Positions 14,586-23,194 of a DNA stretch of 64,000 nucleotides are shown piece after piece; position 1 is the stretch's first letter, and every line of letters starts with the position of its first letter. The DNA is from a virus. The notes beneath the pieces are model-generated. The model did no database searches and had not been told where the DNA came from. It was given only the letters and a program-made list of their open reading frames with translations. The stretch is taken from positions 62,001-126,000 of IMG/VR virus record IMGVR_UViG_3300013004_000026, one strand, 5' to 3'. The position numbers and the translations under genes are program-made.

Positions 14586-14611
14586 GAAAGCCCGCATGTA
14601 AGCGGGCTTTC
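14586..14611 (-). terminator. intrinsic terminator
   Basis: GAAAGCCCGC / GCGGGCTTTC stem with a six-base loop and following TTTT on the minus strand. It ends the transcript of the gene at 14630-14959. Confidence 0.8.
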
Positions 14612-14629
14612 AGTTGCGTATGTAAACGC

Positions 14630-14959
14630 TTAGGCAGTAGCTTTGGCCTTGGCAGTAGCAGGGGCCTTGGCAGGAGCCTTGACCTTGACACCAGCAACTT
14701 TGACAGTTGTGGCACCGTTGTACTTCTCGTCGGCTGCATCAATAGCAGCCTTGAAGTCTGGACGCTGGTACAGCGCAGTAGACTTGAGGAAGGTGACCAG
14801 CTCAGGCTTGTCCATGGCTTTAGGAAGCTCCAGAAGCTCAATGTCAGTGTGACCAGTTTTGGCCAGCACTTTGACACGAGTCATGTCGTTGGCAAAGCGA
14901 ACCTTGTAAGAACCTTTGAGCTTGGAAACACCTGCGATAGTAAAAGTTTTGTCAGACAT
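14630..14959 (-). CDS. phage protein with basic Lys/Ala/Pro tail, 109 aa
   Basis: 109 residues. N-terminal domain with YKVRFANDMTRVKVL and KTGHTDIELLELP, a helical middle, and a C-terminal tail rich in Lys, Ala and Pro (KVKAPAKAPATAKAKA), like histone-H1-type tails that bind nucleic acid or protein acidic surfaces. Monocistronic behind the early promoter at 15013-15041 with its own terminator, so probably strongly expressed early. Function unknown. Confidence 0.7.
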   Translation of the reverse strand: MSDKTFTIAGVSKLKGSYKVRFANDMTRVKVLAKTGHTDIELLELPKAMDKPELVTFLKSTALYQRPDFKAAIDAADEKYNGATTVKVAGVKVKAPAKAPATAKAKATA

Positions 14960-15012
14960 TAGGATAACTCCTGTTTAGTTTAGTTATATGGTACACCGTG
15001 TACCATACCGTT

Positions 15013-15041
15013 ATTGTAGTTGAAAACGAAATCGCTGTCAA
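15013..15041 (-). promoter_or_regulatory. early sigma70-type promoter
   Basis: Minus strand TTGACA (15036-15041), 17-base spacer, TACAAT (15013-15018). Drives the gene starting at 14959. Confidence 0.75.
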
Positions 15042-15068
15042 CCACATTTTGGACTTTTTTGTCCAAAA

Positions 15069-15191
15069 TCATTTGAGTTGCGCGGCTTCCTGCTTGACCA
15101 CGCCCACACCCTTATCGATCCATTTGGCCACACCGCTGGCACCCACTGTGGCCAGTACAATACCAAAGATCACACCAATTAGGAAATTCAT
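15069..15191 (-). CDS. 40-residue membrane protein
   Basis: Start at 15191 with GGAGG seven bases upstream. The longer frame is a shadow. One transmembrane segment (NFLIGVIFGIVLATVGASG) followed by a short amphipathic helix WIDKGVGVVKQEAAQLK. One base separates it from the upstream gene. Function unknown. Confidence 0.7.
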   Translation of the reverse strand: MNFLIGVIFGIVLATVGASGVAKWIDKGVGVVKQEAAQLK

Positions 15192-15192
15192 A

Positions 15193-15564
15193 TTACACCT
15201 CCTGCTTGTATTCGTTACGGAGCACTTCCAAGCACTGTTCTCGGGTACGCTTGGTGACCACAACCTTGCCATCCATAAAGCCCACAAACAGATTGCGATG
15301 CTCTACGAATTTTACCTCGCCGTCGGCACCTGTGTGACGCTGACGAACTGGTGCTTTGGTAGGCACTGCCTTTTTGGCAGGCACTGTCTTGGTTACAGTT
15401 TTAGCAACCGGCGCAGGCACCCGAAGTGGAGTGTGTGCAATGCCATGCTTCTTGTCGTACTTGGCAATGGTAGCCTCGTCCTTGCCCCAAGTGTCAATCA
15501 GGCGTTTGAGTTGAGAAGAACCCAGCTGGTTCCAGTGTATGATAGGATCGGTCCAATTAACCAT
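15193..15564 (-). CDS. hypothetical protein with basic linker, 123 aa
   Basis: 123 residues: an N-terminal helical domain (HWNQLGSSQLKRLIDTWG), a Lys/Ala/Pro/Val linker (AKTVTKTVPAKKAVPTKAP) and a C-terminal strand-helix domain (LFVGFMDGKVVVTKRTREQ). Driven by the early promoter at 15595. Not recognised. Confidence 0.65.
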   Translation of the reverse strand: MVNWTDPIIHWNQLGSSQLKRLIDTWGKDEATIAKYDKKHGIAHTPLRVPAPVAKTVTKTVPAKKAVPTKAPVRQRHTGADGEVKFVEHRNLFVGFMDGKVVVTKRTREQCLEVLRNEYKQEV

Positions 15565-15594
15565 TGCAAGCTCCTTTTGTTTAACTTAGCCTAT

Positions 15595-15623
15595 AGTATA
15601 GCAAAATGGGAAATTATGGTCAA
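15595..15623 (-). promoter_or_regulatory. early sigma70-type promoter
   Basis: Minus strand TTGACC (15618-15623), 17-base spacer, TATACT (15595-15600). Nearly identical over about 45 bases to the copies at 5515 and 24103. Confidence 0.85.
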
Positions 15624-15629
15624 CCGTTT

Positions 15630-15875
15630 TTAGAAATCTGCTGTCATGTCTTTGGCATGGTTGTAGGTCACAAAAACCTTGCCCGGTGGAACACCAGTGT
15701 CGTTGGTGCCATCGTCATAGTAGCTCACACGGTAGCAGAACTGTCCACCGTTGGTGATGCCCAAAAAACGAGCAGACTCAAAGTTGCGATTTAAGTAACC
15801 ACTGTCTTTGAGAATAGTGGACAAGTGGTCAGGCCCCAACGTAGTGAGTGTAGCGAGCTCTTCTGCTGTGATCAT
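15630..15875 (-). CDS. hypothetical protein, 81 aa
   Basis: Start at 15875 (MITAEELATL), with AGGAGA upstream inside the preceding gene. Helical N-terminus, then strands with FCYRVSYYDDG and KVFVTYNHAKD. Not recognised; second gene of an early pair. Confidence 0.65.
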   Translation of the reverse strand: MITAEELATLTTLGPDHLSTILKDSGYLNRNFESARFLGITNGGQFCYRVSYYDDGTNDTGVPPGKVFVTYNHAKDMTADF

Positions 15876-15876
15876 G

Positions 15877-16161
15877 TTAGTCTCCTGAATCAATTTGATA
15901 GCGGTCGCCGCAGTGTTTGCAAGTGTATTCGGTCAGGCAACGGCCCGCAGTCTCACCAGAGTAAGAATGAGTGCAAGGTTCGCCTGCGTTGTTCAGACGC
16001 ACCTGTCCTGTGGCACGACCAAACATGTACTGGCCGCCGCAGTTGTTGCAACCAAAAGTGTCTGTGGTCTTGTCGTAGCCAGCAATCACGCTTTTGTATT
16101 TGTTGTCGCCAGCTGGCACACGGGTGGATCCGTTGCAAACTGGACAAGTGTTGTTGCTCAT
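15877..16161 (-). CDS. zinc-ribbon protein, 94 aa
   Basis: 94 residues with three Cys pairs: CPVCNGS near the N-terminus, CNNCGGQ in the middle and CKHCGDRY at the end. The arrangement suggests one or two zinc ribbons binding nucleic acid or protein. Start chosen for the good match of MSNNTCPVC to the motif start. First gene behind the promoter at 16190. Confidence 0.7.
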   Translation of the reverse strand: MSNNTCPVCNGSTRVPAGDNKYKSVIAGYDKTTDTFGCNNCGGQYMFGRATGQVRLNNAGEPCTHSYSGETAGRCLTEYTCKHCGDRYQIDSGD

Positions 16162-16189
16162 TGTTGCCTTTCTTTTACTCTATGCCATT

Positions 16190-16218
16190 ATTATAGCAAA
16201 ATGGAAAATTACGGTCAA
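16190..16218 (-). promoter_or_regulatory. early sigma70-type promoter
   Basis: Minus strand TTGACC (16213-16218), 17-base spacer, TATAAT (16190-16195). Confidence 0.8.
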
Positions 16219-16236
16219 CCGTTTTTAGGCCACAAA

Positions 16237-16262
16237 AAACCCCAGCAAATGCTAGGGTTTTT
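16237..16262 (-). terminator. intrinsic terminator
   Basis: AAAACCC(T/C)AG arms around an AGCATTTG-type loop, with T-rich flank on the minus strand. Follows the 38-residue membrane gene; sequence nearly repeated at 24499-24524. Confidence 0.7.
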
Positions 16263-16308
16263 ATGTTGTTTTTTTGCAACATTGCAATTTTTGCAACTTT
16301 AAGCGGAT

Positions 16309-16425
16309 TTATAACAGCATGAGCCAGCCTATTAGCAGTCCAAGGTCAAACGCGGCCACACAAATTCCTGCAAGGCTCAGCACATAGTATAGATCATTTT
16401 CTACAATCTTGTACAGCATGTTCAT
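16309..16425 (-). CDS. 38-residue membrane protein
   Basis: Small frame (MNMLYKIVENDLYYVLS) with a long hydrophobic stretch and Asp in the middle (CVAAFDLGLLIGWLMLL). A TTAAATA element ends five bases before the ATG and a terminator follows the stop, so it forms its own late unit. Function unknown. Confidence 0.6.
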   Translation of the reverse strand: MNMLYKIVENDLYYVLSLAGICVAAFDLGLLIGWLMLL

Positions 16426-16430
16426 GCATG

Positions 16431-16438
16431 TATTTAAG
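16431..16438 (-). promoter_or_regulatory. late-type promoter CTTAAATA, 5 bases from ATG
   Basis: Minus strand CTTAAATA, CATGC, ATG of the 38-residue gene. It overlaps the stop region of the methyltransferase gene. Confidence 0.6.
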
Positions 16439-17690
16439 ATTTTTCAAACAACCACAGGTCCTCAAAGTTACCATCGCGCATTTTGTTGGCCTGACGACCA
16501 GTACTGATTGCACTCCACTGCACCTTGTAGTGTTTTACAAACCCAAGATGTTTCTCAGCAACGGCTCGCATGTCTCCGCTGATGTTTACTTCTTGTTTGG
16601 CCTTGTTGCGATAGTTACTGATCACAAACGCAAATCTGCCGCCTGGGCGCAGCACCTGTTTGCAGATCTTCACTGTGGCTTCCCAATAGTTTGTTAACCA
16701 AGTGTCATAGTCTGGATAGTTGGCAAAACTTTGATCTGTACTGGGATAGATTTCAAGATCAAAGTAAGGCGGACTGAACAACACAGCATCCACTTTGTTT
16801 TGATACAATGCCACCATGTCTGTGGCACGACCAAGGTCTTCGCTGGGGCAGCAGTAGAGCTTGACCTTGCGCTCTGGCGTTTCAAACACACTGTTGTTTC
16901 TATACCGTGTCCATTCCTCATGCAGTTTTTTGCCATTGGATACCACTTCTGGAATAACATCTGTGGCCACCAGGTGCGTGAACTTGCTGCCATAAAAGCC
17001 CAACTGATACGCATTCCACCCCATGCAAGGTGCAAACAAGGTGTCGCCTTCAAAAAGGTCATCAATGATGCTACGATAGGTCACAGGATTGAATATACTG
17101 GCACGGTTACAACCTACCATGAAGTCAACCCAGAACTGTGAATAGTTGCTGTTTTCTATGCGACAAATATGATCAAAAAACGCAGGCGCGGCGAGACTGT
17201 TGCGAATCTTGAAGTCTTCAAACATGGACTTCATCAGTCCCAAAGTATACTCAAAGTCATTGGCATATAACTTTCGAGTATTGTAAAACTTGTCAAAGTT
17301 TATGTTCTTGCACACACGGCCATATTTGGCATTGGTCCGGCCTGCAAAGGTGTCGCCTACCAGCACAGATTCCGTGGGTATGTTGAAATAGAAGTCAAGA
17401 TCTTCAGTGAGCGAGGCTGTTTTGTCAAACCATTGACCCAATGCCACTTCTGGCTCCAGTACCAACATTTGATATAATTTGCGCTTGTAGGTATCCAGTC
17501 TTTGCAGCCGATTATCTTTCTTGGCCCACTTGGCCAAAAAACCATCTAGATAATCACGAATGACAAAGTTGCCGGATGTGTCGCTACCATTTAGCACAGC
17601 CAGCTGTTTTGAAAAATCCTCAAAACTGATTGTTTTGTTGAGATTGAATTGTTGTAGAAATTGTTCTTTGGTATACACTAGATTTGTCAT
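16434..17690 (-). CDS. DNA methyltransferase (SPPY type)
   Basis: 418 residues from ATG 17690 (MTNLVYTKEQF), chosen because a TATAAATA late promoter and the family start agree. AVLFSPPYFDLE is the catalytic (S/D)PPY motif of amino-methyltransferases, LFAPCMGWNAYQLGFYG resembles the AdoMet-binding motif I, and VLRPGGRFAFVISNY is the strand after it. Likely modifies N4-cytosine or N6-adenine. The unusually long helical N-terminal half may recognise target DNA. A nuclease-like gene lies just upstream at 17714. Confidence 0.82.
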   Translation of the reverse strand: MTNLVYTKEQFLQQFNLNKTISFEDFSKQLAVLNGSDTSGNFVIRDYLDGFLAKWAKKDNRLQRLDTYKRKLYQMLVLEPEVALGQWFDKTASLTEDLDFYFNIPTESVLVGDTFAGRTNAKYGRVCKNINFDKFYNTRKLYANDFEYTLGLMKSMFEDFKIRNSLAAPAFFDHICRIENSNYSQFWVDFMVGCNRASIFNPVTYRSIIDDLFEGDTLFAPCMGWNAYQLGFYGSKFTHLVATDVIPEVVSNGKKLHEEWTRYRNNSVFETPERKVKLYCCPSEDLGRATDMVALYQNKVDAVLFSPPYFDLEIYPSTDQSFANYPDYDTWLTNYWEATVKICKQVLRPGGRFAFVISNYRNKAKQEVNISGDMRAVAEKHLGFVKHYKVQWSAISTGRQANKMRDGNFEDLWLFEKS

Positions 17691-17697
17691 GGTCACG

Positions 17698-17705
17698 TAT
17701 TTATA
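17698..17705 (-). promoter_or_regulatory. late promoter TATAAATA, 7 bases from ATG
   Basis: Exact consensus on the minus strand before the methyltransferase start at 17690; too close for a normal ribosome site. Confidence 0.65.
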
Positions 17706-17713
17706 CAGGACCA

Positions 17714-18286
17714 TTAGTCCTTGATCACTTCGCACCCATTTATGATAGTTGTTGTGATGCCAACAAGATTACCATGCATAACCTTTTCAGGCATGGTGAT
17801 TACATCGCGTTTCATTTTGCTCTGATCTTTTTTACCGCGCTCTAACCATTTATTCTTTTCATTGTTTAGATGATCTTGAATCAGTTTGGTATTAGCAGGA
17901 TTACTAACATCATAGATGCGAACCAGGTCAAGATTGGCTTTGTCTCTGCTGGCAAGAATGTACCTGCTATATTCAAGATCGCCCATGGCATGAAATTGAA
18001 AATCTGCCATAGGATACTCTTTACTGCGCTTCTTTTTTTGAATGCGGCTGCATTTCTGCTCAATCAATACACCTTGCGATTTAGCATCTTCGCCATTGCG
18101 TGAAAAATTGATATTGTAGTCTGCATCGTATTGTTGAACAACCTCGTACACACTGAGTGCGCTCAGTGTGTCATTGTCTAAAATATCAATATTGTGCTTC
18201 TTGTAAGCTTCTTCACGCAAGGCAAAGATCTGGCGCCGATATTCGTCTAAATCTACCAAAGCTTCTTTATCTAAATACAGCGCCAT
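17714..18286 (-). CDS. possible PD-(D/E)XK endonuclease, 190 aa
   Basis: 190 residues. YDADYNINFSRNGEDA followed by GVLIEQKCSRI could provide the Asp and the E-x-K of a PD-(D/E)XK nuclease core, with IQKKKRSKEYPMADFQFHAM next. It directly precedes a DNA methyltransferase in the same direction, as in restriction-modification pairs. The fold is not certain; it may be another accessory protein. Confidence 0.5.
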   Translation of the reverse strand: MALYLDKEALVDLDEYRRQIFALREEAYKKHNIDILDNDTLSALSVYEVVQQYDADYNINFSRNGEDAKSQGVLIEQKCSRIQKKKRSKEYPMADFQFHAMGDLEYSRYILASRDKANLDLVRIYDVSNPANTKLIQDHLNNEKNKWLERGKKDQSKMKRDVITMPEKVMHGNLVGITTTIINGCEVIKD

Positions 18287-18298
18287 GTTTTCTCCTAA

Positions 18299-19375
18299 TT
18301 AGAAAGCATAGTAATTGTACTTGGTTTCTCGCTCGCGTGTCAACACCAGTTGATCCCCGGCGCCATTGACGAATACAAATTTGCCTTCGTTAGGTTCGAC
18401 CTTTTTCAGATCCTGTTGCAAGAATCGCATGGCGTACCACTCGCCGTCGTCATTGTCTGGTTCAGGATCAAATCCATAGTTCCAATGACGCTCAGTAAGT
18501 GGATTGCCTTTCCAGCGATCACTACCATCCAACTGACGCTCAGTCAATGGTTGAGCATGGCCTACAGGCATCACAGTGACTTTGTACAGGCTACCATCGT
18601 CGAACTCAGGTTTGGCGTTCAGCATCTGCATGGCTTCCTGCGCAGTCTCGCCATAACGATTCATTTCTTCAACCAAGGCTTTGAGCATGTCAAAGTTGAA
18701 CTCACTGAACAGGCTACCCACGGTTACCACGCTGTCAATGTTCTTCAGGCTGGCATCTTTGAGATTGTCATAGCAGTACTCGCGAATGAACTCACCAGAT
18801 AGACCTTTGAAGTCTAGCATGTAAAAGATACGACCCGGACGATTACGCATGTGCTGGTTGATACGCCATTTGTCGTTGCAAGTGATCAAGAACAACTTCT
18901 TGCTGGGGAACACACCGTCCAGCAAGGTAAGCATTTCTTCCTGTTCGTCGGAATCATACACCTTTTCAAACTCATCAAACAACACCATGCAAGGCTGGCT
19001 GATATCTTGCAACAGGCTGTTGAAAGCTTCGCCACGCCAGGGTTGATTGATAAGAATGGTAGGAATGCCCTCATCTGCACACTTGAGCGCAAGACTCTTG
19101 GCCAACAGAGTTTTGCCACTGCCCTTTTCGCCTGTGAGCATTACTCCAGTGGAGGCGGTGCGATCAATAAAAGTATTAAAAATACGATCACGATTACGAT
19201 CATTGTCGCCATACTTTTTACCTTTGATTTCAAACGAATCCACAGTTTCAAGAAAGAAGTTGCCAAATTGGTCCTGTTTCACAATGTAGTTGCCAACAGG
19301 CAGGCGTTCTTGAATGTCCAAAGAATCTTTATCGGCTACCTTGAAGGTGTTGCCGCTTTTAATAAAATAGCTCAT
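18299..19375 (-). CDS. AAA-family ATPase
   Basis: 358 residues. Walker A GEKGSGKT, Walker B MVLFDEFEK, and sensor-like LITCNDKWRINQHMRNRPGR with a following Arg pair. N-terminal about 70 residues form a separate strand-rich domain. The pattern matches single-ring AAA ATPases found next to rII genes in T4-like phages. Likely a remodeller; target unknown. Downstream of rIIB in the same early unit. Confidence 0.8.
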   Translation of the reverse strand: MSYFIKSGNTFKVADKDSLDIQERLPVGNYIVKQDQFGNFFLETVDSFEIKGKKYGDNDRNRDRIFNTFIDRTASTGVMLTGEKGSGKTLLAKSLALKCADEGIPTILINQPWRGEAFNSLLQDISQPCMVLFDEFEKVYDSDEQEEMLTLLDGVFPSKKLFLITCNDKWRINQHMRNRPGRIFYMLDFKGLSGEFIREYCYDNLKDASLKNIDSVVTVGSLFSEFNFDMLKALVEEMNRYGETAQEAMQMLNAKPEFDDGSLYKVTVMPVGHAQPLTERQLDGSDRWKGNPLTERHWNYGFDPEPDNDDGEWYAMRFLQQDLKKVEPNEGKFVFVNGAGDQLVLTRERETKYNYYAF

Positions 19376-19414
19376 TTTGTACTTCCAAAAAGTGGGGCTC
19401 AGCCCCAGGTTTGA

Positions 19415-20242
19415 TTACTTGTTGTCAGTCTGTGCGGCCAATGCGGCCTTGACTGCGGCTTCTACTGCAACACGGATCAAGTCAGCTGTTGCAGTGTCAG
19501 TAGCGGCTTCCACTTGCACAGGTGCAATGAACGCTTCGTCTGGGTGTACACCCAATTCACCAATTACTTCATAACGGCATGCACGGCCCTTGGTTGCATT
19601 GTAGTCAGCTGGGATGCTAACAACATCGCGTGGGTTGATCTTCAAGATCACAGTGCGGCTGTCATGCCTACCAAAGTGGTCCAAGTACTCCTTGGAGCAA
19701 AAGTGCAGGCCTGCGGAACAGGTGCGATTCTGATCGTCATCTACCTCATTGCGTTCCATTTCTACCACAGTGCCAGGAGCATTGCTCATGGTGCCTGAGT
19801 AGATGTCCAAAAAGTCGGCTCGCACTTTCTTGTAAGCCAAGAAGTGACCGTCTGGAGTGAGTGGCAGATTGCCTTTTTCCAAGAAGCCATACAGTTCTTC
19901 AACTGCTCGCTTGCTGGGGTTCTGCATCAGGTTCTCCATGAACATGATTAGCGGTTCAACTGGGAAACCATCTTGATACATTTCGATCAAGCGGTTGGTA
20001 AGTACACCTGACATTTCGCGTTCCTTGTAGAACACCTTGCTGCCTTGCACAGCCACATGGCCTGCACCATAGCTGAGAATCTCTCGGGCAGGATCCACAA
20101 CCTGCTTCACAGCATCCCAGTCATTGTCCTTGATAGCTTGTTTCAGCTTTTCGTAGCCAATGTGAGTGGATGTAACGGTATGGGGCTGGTTGTCAATGAT
20201 AACAACAATGTTCTTGCCCTGGATCAGATATGGAAATGCCAT
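19415..20242 (-). CDS. rIIB: rIIB-like protein
   Basis: 275 residues from ATG 20242 (MAFPYLIQGKNIVVII), which has AAGAGG upstream and lies one base after the rIIA stop. The N-terminal domain HTVTSTHIGYEKLKQAI is the conserved start of RIIB-like proteins; the middle has CSAGLHFCSKEYLDHFG. T4 rIIB acts with rIIA at the membrane in lysis inhibition and resistance to exclusion. The gene order rIIA-rIIB matches T4. Confidence 0.8.
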   Translation of the reverse strand: MAFPYLIQGKNIVVIIDNQPHTVTSTHIGYEKLKQAIKDNDWDAVKQVVDPAREILSYGAGHVAVQGSKVFYKEREMSGVLTNRLIEMYQDGFPVEPLIMFMENLMQNPSKRAVEELYGFLEKGNLPLTPDGHFLAYKKVRADFLDIYSGTMSNAPGTVVEMERNEVDDDQNRTCSAGLHFCSKEYLDHFGRHDSRTVILKINPRDVVSIPADYNATKGRACRYEVIGELGVHPDEAFIAPVQVEAATDTATADLIRVAVEAAVKAALAAQTDNK

Positions 20243-20243
20243 T

Positions 20244-22430
20244 TTATGCCTCTTTGTCAATCAAGTTAATGTACTGTGCCACCGCCACCGCATTGATGTC
20301 GTAGTCACGCAAACTGCTCAAGAGTGGATAGCGATTACGGATAGCAGTCAATTCACCTGTAATGCTTTGGACAACCGAATCTACATCAACTGGTGTTGCG
20401 TAGTCACGGCACAAACGTTCCAAACTGTGACGCTCAACTTTCACATCATCAATGCCTTTGAACTGAGCCAAAAACTTTGAGTATGGGCTGTTGCTGTCTA
20501 CCAGTTTTGCAATGTCGTTATTGTAACGGAAAACCTTGTTGAGGTCAATCTGTTTCATTGCACATTTCTGCACAATGGTTGCATCCAATTTTGCCAAAAC
20601 TGCACGGATATGATCCTGTACATTGATCCAATTAGATTGGGTCTTGATGTGCTCAATGTCTGTTTTACGAACGCCGTAAATGGTGATGCCATGCAGGCCC
20701 GAGATGCCTGATTCAGTAACCATGTCGCTGAAGTTGCGCAGATTATGGATAGCAGGACCTTCAGTTTCCACTGTGAAACCTTTGAGTGGCAGATAGTAGT
20801 AGGTTTCTGTATCTTCAAAGTCAGCGGTTGTGCCTGCATTCTTCCATACCAGCTCACGCTCTTTGTGATAACCACCGTAGCCTCGTCGTTGCAGGCTCAT
20901 GATCGAAACATTGGCACCCATGCCAGCACCGGTGGTCTTGCGATCTTTTTCAATCAAGTCACTGGCCAACATGCGCTGTTCCACAGGAGGTTCACGCAGT
21001 TCTGCGAAGAAACCCAGCGTGTCCATCACATGGCCTTTGGTAGCAGGGCTCATCACATACACTGTGGTACTGTAGCCAGTGCCAGGCAGCTTGACACCTT
21101 TGCTCTCTGCGGCACGCCAGTGATACTTGGCACGGCTCATGGCACCTACCCGTGTGTTGTTGGTAATAAACACTGACTGAGGATTGATGTTGAATTCCCA
21201 CACTTGCTCATAGTTGGTGTGAAGCTGGTCGTACACACGACCAGGCTTGACTTCTGAACAGGTGGCAGCACTGCGACCCTTGTTAAAAGCCAAGATTTCA
21301 ATATTGTAACGAGCAGCCAGGTCCTTGACATTGATCTTGAAAGGCACTGAGTGCATGTAGTTGTAACCACTTTGCGGGTCAATCAAATCAAAACCAGTGT
21401 CTTGCACATACTTGACCGCGGCTTGATTCCACAGGGTCTCACCTGCACCTGATCGCTTTTGCAGGAACTGCACTTTTTCCCAATCGTTGGTGATAGCATC
21501 TGCTTCCAGTGCCAGGTGAACAGCCAATTGGGCATTGAGTGCTTCTAGCTTGGTGCGGATAGCGTTGATGGTTTGTGGAATATAGCTCAGGCCTTCACGA
21601 CTGGCCTGGAAATCCAGTTCGCCAATGTCAAAGTGCATTTCCAACCCACAGCCCAAGAGCTTGTGCAATTCGCCTAGTGCAGTTTCTGGATTGGGCAAGT
21701 CAATTGGGTAGGCAATATTGCCCATCACAGCACGGCTGCCACGACCTGAAGTGTAGTGTACACCTGGAATGATGTTCCGGTCTTTGTACTCAACATCACG
21801 GAAGCGGAACTCACCGTCGCCACCAGATACCACAGGACGAAGTTGGAAATGGGTGTACACATAACGAGCTTCTTCTTCAAACTTGTAAAAGTCGCTACGG
21901 CTGTCAACTGCAAACTTGACCTCAACCCCATTGGGGTCTGTGCTGTCTTCACTGTGCATGAGCACAATGCTGGGCACGCCTTCGCCGTTGATAAAAGCAG
22001 AGTACACATTGCGAGTGCCGTCTTTGATAGCAGTCACAGTGAAATTGTCTGTGTAGGAGAAGGGCGACTTGGAGCCCAAGCCCAGGGCACCAATGAACGC
22101 ATTGGACTCTGTCTTGGTAGACTCAAAGTAGGTGGTGTAGATGCTTTGCACTTGCTCGTGGGTGAGACCAGTACCATAGTCACGGATTGAGAAAGTTGGA
22201 TCAATGGTGTTGGGCAGATGCACATCAAACGGTGTATCTTGTTGGCCTGCGGCTGTGTGGCTGTCCACAGCATTACAACTCAGCTCACGGACGATGGCGC
22301 GAATCTTGTTGGCATACAAACCTGAGGAAAGGATGTTGAAGGCCTTGGCACTGTTGCGAATACGGAACTCGCCAATTTCGCCTACATTAGACAGAACAGC
22401 TTCGTGGGCTGGTGCAGTATTGATAATCAA
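20244..22430 (-). CDS. rIIA: rIIA-like GHKL ATPase
   Basis: 728 residues, the size of T4 rIIA. GHKL-type ATPase motifs: IRAIVRELSCNAVDSH (N box with catalytic Glu and Asn), FSIRDYGTGLTHEQV (DxGxG), and FIGALGLGSKSPFSYTD (ATP lid). Peripheral membrane protein partner of rIIB. First gene after the strong early promoter at 22461-22489. Confidence 0.88.
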   Translation of the reverse strand: MIINTAPAHEAVLSNVGEIGEFRIRNSAKAFNILSSGLYANKIRAIVRELSCNAVDSHTAAGQQDTPFDVHLPNTIDPTFSIRDYGTGLTHEQVQSIYTTYFESTKTESNAFIGALGLGSKSPFSYTDNFTVTAIKDGTRNVYSAFINGEGVPSIVLMHSEDSTDPNGVEVKFAVDSRSDFYKFEEEARYVYTHFQLRPVVSGGDGEFRFRDVEYKDRNIIPGVHYTSGRGSRAVMGNIAYPIDLPNPETALGELHKLLGCGLEMHFDIGELDFQASREGLSYIPQTINAIRTKLEALNAQLAVHLALEADAITNDWEKVQFLQKRSGAGETLWNQAAVKYVQDTGFDLIDPQSGYNYMHSVPFKINVKDLAARYNIEILAFNKGRSAATCSEVKPGRVYDQLHTNYEQVWEFNINPQSVFITNNTRVGAMSRAKYHWRAAESKGVKLPGTGYSTTVYVMSPATKGHVMDTLGFFAELREPPVEQRMLASDLIEKDRKTTGAGMGANVSIMSLQRRGYGGYHKERELVWKNAGTTADFEDTETYYYLPLKGFTVETEGPAIHNLRNFSDMVTESGISGLHGITIYGVRKTDIEHIKTQSNWINVQDHIRAVLAKLDATIVQKCAMKQIDLNKVFRYNNDIAKLVDSNSPYSKFLAQFKGIDDVKVERHSLERLCRDYATPVDVDSVVQSITGELTAIRNRYPLLSSLRDYDINAVAVAQYINLIDKEA

Positions 22431-22460
22431 CTCAAACTCCTTTTTACTTAATATGCTATT

Positions 22461-22489
22461 ATTGTAGCAAAATGGGCCAAAACGGTCAA
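22461..22489 (-). promoter_or_regulatory. early promoter of rIIA with palindromic -35 region
   Basis: Minus strand TTGACC (22484-22489), 17-base spacer, TACAAT (22461-22466). The -35 sits inside the perfect palindrome AAAACGGTTGACCGTTTT (arms AAAACGGT), a likely operator. Confidence 0.8.
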
Positions 22490-22513
22490 CCGTTTTTTTG
22501 TGTGGTAAAAATG

Positions 22514-22759
22514 CTACAGATATCCGCGATCAAAATTTCCGTGTACAGCATACCACCGGAAAAAGATGGGCTCGTACTCTGTCCAACTGCATACCGCCCA
22601 CTCTTCTTCGCGTTCGACTTGCCAGGGCTTGAGGGTGTTACTCAGCAGGGCCCAGAACAATTTTTTGTTGTGCTTGGTAACCTGTGCCTTGGCCGAACTT
22701 TCCTTAGCATACATGCCAATCAACTGACCTGACTCTTTTTTATAAACTACAAATCGCAT
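22514..22759 (-). CDS. hypothetical protein, 81 aa
   Basis: 81 residues: MRFVVYKKESGQLIGMY, a Lys-rich helix, then Trp-rich WAVCSWTEYEPIFFRWY. Begins immediately after the stop of the gene at 22760 (no spacer). Not recognised. Confidence 0.65.
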   Translation of the reverse strand: MRFVVYKKESGQLIGMYAKESSAKAQVTKHNKKLFWALLSNTLKPWQVEREEEWAVCSWTEYEPIFFRWYAVHGNFDRGYL

Positions 22760-23185
22760 TTACCAACTCGAATTATAGAATACTTTGAGCCCGCAGAACA
22801 ATTCTGCTCTTGCATTACGGATAAATTCCAGGTCTTGATTCTTATAGTAATCATCAGATTGATCGCCAAAAAAGAACCCTGTGGTAGACGGAAGTTGGCT
22901 ATTCTTCACAACATATTCGAGCTCATCTAGATCTTCCCAGGTCAGCTCTAGCTCTACGCCGTTGAATGTAGGATCATCAGATGGGCCTACTTTGCCTTTG
23001 CGTACCCAAAGCTGGCGCATCCAGCCTTGGAGGTTGGGATGCTTGCGCCAGTAGGCAAGCTCTCGTGGTTTCTCCACGCTACGACTGTTGTAGTCCTTGG
23101 TCACAGGATCTATTTCCGCTGATTCCCAAAATTCAGCTTGTTGATTGGCCCGGGCGGCCACATACGCATATTGATCTAATCCCAT
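22760..23185 (-). CDS. conserved phage protein starting MGLDQYA, 141 aa
   Basis: 141 residues. MGLDQYAYVAAR, LAYWRKHPNLQGWM, FNGVELELT and STTGFFFGDQSDDYY follow each other as in a conserved phage protein family of unknown function. Ends SSW. Good ribosome site (AGGAG). Early/middle gene cluster. Confidence 0.7.
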   Translation of the reverse strand: MGLDQYAYVAARANQQAEFWESAEIDPVTKDYNSRSVEKPRELAYWRKHPNLQGWMRQLWVRKGKVGPSDDPTFNGVELELTWEDLDELEYVVKNSQLPSTTGFFFGDQSDDYYKNQDLEFIRNARAELFCGLKVFYNSSW

Positions 23186-23194
23186 ATCAACTCC

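Noticed and set aside
14551-14877. Long extension of the gene at 14350
   Set aside because: It shadows the lysine-rich gene at 14630 and crosses a strong terminator.
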